A model generated the notes under the pieces. It saw nothing but the letters and a program-made list of their open reading frames with translations. It was not told where the DNA came from and did not search any database. From Paeniglutamicibacter sulfureus (GTDB lineage Bacteria; Actinomycetota; Actinomycetes; Actinomycetales; Micrococcaceae): DNA of 64,000 nucleotides. The position numbers were made by a program, and so were the translations under genes. This document shows positions 60,066-64,000 of the stretch, piece after piece (within the stretch, counting starts at the first letter, position 1; each line of letters begins with the position of its first letter). Where the stretch lies: the NCBI RefSeq assembly GCF_030512175.1, contig NZ_JAULBL010000002.1, positions 556,149 to 620,148 of the forward strand. Direction: 5' to 3'.

Positions 60066-60918
60066 CAATCCCACGTCCCACCAAGGCGGGCGGACCCTGC
60101 CCGAGGGGCAGGCACTGCTGTCGGTCCGCGGACTGAAGAAGGTCTATCACACCGATGCCGGGGACATCGAGGCGGTGCGGAACCTGACCTTTGATTTGGG
60201 CCGCGGCGAGCTGGTTTGCCTGGTCGGTCCCTCGGGCTCGGGCAAGACGACGCTGCTCAAGTGCATTGCCGGGCTGTTGGGCACCACCGAGGGCGAGGTG
60301 CTGCTGGACGGGCAAAAGGTCACCGGGCCGCCGAAGAAGATGGCGGTGGTGTTCCAGGAATACGGCCGCTCCCTCTTCCCCTGGCTGCGGGTGGCCGAGA
60401 ACGTCGAGTTGCCGCTGAAAAACGCCGGGGTTCCCAAGGAGGAACGCAAGCGCCTGGTGGCCGAAGCGCTGGAGGCGGTGGGCCTGGCGCACGTGCCCAA
60501 GTCCTACCCGTGGCAGCTCTCCGGCGGCATGCAGCAGCGCGTGGCGATCGCCCGCGCCGTGGCCTACCAGCCCGAGGTGCTGTTGATGGACGAGCCCTTC
60601 GCCGCGGTGGACGCGCAGACCCGTGCGGACCTGGAGGACCTGATCCGCAGTGTCTGGAAGAAGCTGGGCGTCACGGTCCTGTTCGTCACCCACGACATCG
60701 ACGAGTCGATCTACCTGGGGGAGCGGGTGATCATCCTGTCCTCCTCCCCGACGATCGTGCAGGAGGACATCATGATCGACCTTCCGGCCGAGCGGGACCA
60801 GCTGGAGACCCGGTCGCTGCCGCGCTTCACCGAGCTGCGCCACCACGTGTATGCGGAGATCCAGAAGGCCAAGCAGGGGCACCGCCCCGAGGAAGCCATC
60901 ACCATGACCGCCAAGTAG
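60055..60918 (+). CDS. ABC-transporter ATP-binding protein (SsuB/TauB-like)
   Basis: 287 residues from ATG 60055 behind AGAGG. Walker A GPSGSGKTTLLKC; Q-loop VVFQEYGRSLFPW; signature LSGGMQQRVAIARAVA; Walker B VLLMDEPFAAVD; switch His in LFVTHDIDESIYLGERV. It energises the two permeases before it. Followed by a hairpin shared with the convergent ligM transcript. Confidence 0.94.
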   Translation: MLSNNPTSHQGGRTLPEGQALLSVRGLKKVYHTDAGDIEAVRNLTFDLGRGELVCLVGPSGSGKTTLLKCIAGLLGTTEGEVLLDGQKVTGPPKKMAVVFQEYGRSLFPWLRVAENVELPLKNAGVPKEERKRLVAEALEAVGLAHVPKSYPWQLSGGMQQRVAIARAVAYQPEVLLMDEPFAAVDAQTRADLEDLIRSVWKKLGVTVLFVTHDIDESIYLGERVIILSSSPTIVQEDIMIDLPAERDQLETRSLPRFTELRHHVYAEIQKAKQGHRPEEAITMTAK

Positions 60919-60938
60919 CGCCTTGGTCGACCAACGAG

Positions 60939-60976
60939 GCAGGGCCGCCGACTCCCGAGGGAGCCGGCGGCCCTGC
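60939..60976. terminator. Hairpin between the transporter and ligM transcripts
   Basis: GCAGGGCCGCCG (60939-60950) and CGGCGGCCCTGC (60965-60976); inner arms CTCCC/GGGAG add to the stem with one mismatch. It lies between convergent genes and probably stops both. Confidence 0.8.
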
Positions 60977-60989
60977 GTCCGTAACCGGC

Positions 60990-62696
<1,707 letters not shown>

Positions 62697-63695
62697 ATGA
62701 AAAAGATCAAGGGGGCCCTGGCCCTGCTTGCGGCATTGAGCCTGGCCGCCTGCGGCAGCGGATCGCCGTCGAGCGGCCCGGCCGAATCGTCCACGGGGGC
62801 GGCGACTGGCAGTGGTGCGGCCACCGCGCTGGAACAGATCGAGGTTGGCGTGATCCCGATCGTCGACGTTGCCCCGATCTACCTTGGGGTCAAGGAGGGG
62901 CTCTTTGAAAAGGAAGGCCTAGACGTCAAGCTGACCCTGGCCCAAGGCGGAGCGGCCATCGTCCCGGCCATCACGAGCAAGCAGATGGACTTCGGCTTCT
63001 CGAACGTCACCTCCATGATCGTGGCCCGTTCAAAGAACCTGCCGCTGAAGATGGTGGCACCCGGGGGCAGCTCCACCGGCGACACCAAGGCGGACTTTGC
63101 CGCGGTGATGACCAAGCCGGACAGCGGCATCAAGGACATCAAGGACCTGGTGGGAAAGAAGGTCGCCGTGAACACCCTGAACAACATTTCCGACTCCACC
63201 ATCAGCGAGGCCGTGAAGCTGGCCGGCGGAGACTACACGAAGGTTCAGTTCGTGGAGATGGGCTTCCCCGACATGGCGGCACAGCTCGCTGCCGGCAACG
63301 TCGATGCGATGGCGGCGGTCGAACCCTTCGTGACCATCTCCGAGGCAGACGGAAACGTTCCGGTCTTCTCCAACTACGCCGAGCCGGTCGATGACCTGAC
63401 CGTCGCCGTCTACTTCACCTCGGATGAGTACATCGAGGAGAATCCCGAAACGGCGGCCAAGTTTGCCCGGGCCATGATTGCCTCGCAGAAGTTCGCCGAT
63501 GAGAACCCGGATAAGGCTAAGGCGGTTCTTCCCGACTACACCTCGCTGGAACCGGACGTGATTGAGAAGCTCACGATGCCCCGCTTCTACACCGAGGTGA
63601 ATGAGGCTTCCATTGAGAAGATTGCCGAGATCTCGCTGGACCGCGGGCTCATCGAGCAGGTCCCGGATCTTGCGGCACTGCTGCCTGCCAAGTAG
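62697..63695 (+). CDS. ABC-transporter substrate-binding lipoprotein 3 (NMT1/THI5-like)
   Basis: 332 residues behind GGAG. Lipobox ALSLAACGSG (Cys19). The mature part has VGVIPIVDVAPIYLGVKEG, then GAAIVPAITSKQMDFGFSN; clearly paralogous to the receptor at 57482. It has no permease or ATPase of its own and is divergent from ligM, so it probably serves the permease-ATPase set at 58456-60918, perhaps with a methoxylated ligand such as vanillate. Ends at a strong hairpin. Confidence 0.9.
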   Translation: MKKIKGALALLAALSLAACGSGSPSSGPAESSTGAATGSGAATALEQIEVGVIPIVDVAPIYLGVKEGLFEKEGLDVKLTLAQGGAAIVPAITSKQMDFGFSNVTSMIVARSKNLPLKMVAPGGSSTGDTKADFAAVMTKPDSGIKDIKDLVGKKVAVNTLNNISDSTISEAVKLAGGDYTKVQFVEMGFPDMAAQLAAGNVDAMAAVEPFVTISEADGNVPVFSNYAEPVDDLTVAVYFTSDEYIEENPETAAKFARAMIASQKFADENPDKAKAVLPDYTSLEPDVIEKLTMPRFYTEVNEASIEKIAEISLDRGLIEQVPDLAALLPAK

Positions 63696-63714
63696 CACGC
63701 AGATGACATGACGG

Positions 63715-63754
63715 CGGTGGCCCGCCGGGAATGAGATTTCCCGGCGGGCCACCG
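63715..63754. terminator. 17-bp terminator hairpin between convergent genes
   Basis: Perfect arms of 17 bp at 63715-63731 and 63738-63754 around TGAGAT. It separates binding protein 3 from the convergent reductase fragment and probably serves both. Confidence 0.88.
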
Positions 63755-63774
63755 TTGTCGCATGTTGTTGGGCG

Positions 63775-64000
63775 TCAGCGATGTGCGGCGACCCAGTCCG
63801 CGGTCGTCTCGATGCCGCCGAAGGTGTAGAAATGTAGCTTGATCTGTCCGTGCAGCGTCGGGACATGGTCCCGGGCCAGGTCCGCGACGAAGCGCTCGGG
63901 CCCGGCGGTTCCCAGCAGGTTCCCCAGGGAGAATCCGTAGCGCTTGGCTATCCCCGCGGAGGAGGCGACGCCGAACCTCCGGGCGTAGCCCAGCAGCCGC
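63775..64000 (-). CDS. Methylenetetrahydrofolate reductase, C-terminal part (runs off the right edge)
   Basis: Only the last 75 codons are inside the window; the stop TGA is at 63777-63775. The visible sequence includes RFGVASSAGIAKRYGFSLGN, then LLGTAGPERF and LHGQIKLHFYTFGGIETT, the C-terminal pattern of MetF-type reductases. The enzyme interconverts 5-methyl- and 5,10-methylene-THF. Next to ligM it may oxidise the methyl-THF produced by demethylation, as MetF does in Sphingobium. The identification rests on a short fragment. Confidence 0.72.
   Translation of the reverse strand, partial: RLLGYARRFGVASSAGIAKRYGFSLGNLLGTAGPERFVADLARDHVPTLHGQIKLHFYTFGGIETTADWVAAHR

Overview
The window is GC-rich, almost fully coding DNA with short intergenic gaps, frequent ATGA/GTGA stop-start overlaps and many GTG starts. 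Gene content (ectD, a phd-type phenylpropanoid operon, pob/pca genes, many IclR/GntR/MarR regulators, lipoprotein ABC receptors) points to a soil actinobacterium, most likely Micrococcaceae (Arthrobacter, Paenarthrobacter, Glutamicibacter or Paeniglutamicibacter type). The genus is inferred from gene content only. I see no tRNA, rRNA, CRISPR array, insertion sequence or phage gene.

Layout. 1-6.1 kb: 3' end of ectD, a pyrimidine-dimer glycosylase, a thioesterase, small membrane proteins, an HTH regulator, a DUF3253 protein, an unrecognised ORF in compositionally different DNA, and a two-HKD phospholipase D. 6.2-13.7 kb: aldehyde dehydrogenase, CPBP-like membrane protein, SulP transporter and a large LuxR regulator. 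13.8-18.3 kb: an IclR regulator divergent from a class III CoA-transferase, an HMG-CoA-lyase-type lyase and a 2-hydroxycarboxylate transporter, which together look like an uptake-activation-cleavage pathway for a branched hydroxy acid. 18.3-24.8 kb: a second IclR gene next to a MobA-like 3-hydroxybenzoate 4-monooxygenase (with matching palindromes at both promoters), a LigB-type dioxygenase, a GNAT protein and a benzaldehyde-dehydrogenase-like enzyme.

24.9-33.6 kb: tctCBA tricarboxylate transporter, a CitA/DctS-type histidine kinase, a response regulator broken by a frameshift, a TcuA-like flavoprotein, a GntR regulator and a small NAD(P)-binding protein. 33.6-39 kb: 3-hydroxybutyrate dehydrogenase, MHS-family transporter, LysR regulator, D-2-hydroxyacid dehydrogenase and an NmrA-type reductase. 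39.2-41.2 kb: an arsenic module: ArsC, an ArsR-phosphatase fusion and a divergent aquaporin with altered pore motifs.

41.3-64 kb is largely a lignin-monomer catabolic region interrupted by a molybdate operon (modABC plus an HTH-TOBE protein). The phd operon (MarR regulator, CoA ligase, hydratase, dehydrogenase, ketoacyl-CoA hydrolase, acyl-CoA dehydrogenase) would shorten p-coumarate or ferulate to 4-hydroxybenzoate or vanillate. PobA and a tetrahydrofolate-dependent LigM-type O-demethylase convert these to protocatechuate. PcaHG, PcaB, PcaD and PcaC open the ring and lead to 3-oxoadipate. An ABC importer with three paralogous lipoprotein receptors sits between phdA and ligM, and the C-terminus of a methylenetetrahydrofolate reductase, which could handle the methyl group removed by LigM, lies at the right edge. 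The MobA-like enzyme at 19-21 kb would also deliver protocatechuate, so a large part of the window converges on one ring-cleavage substrate.
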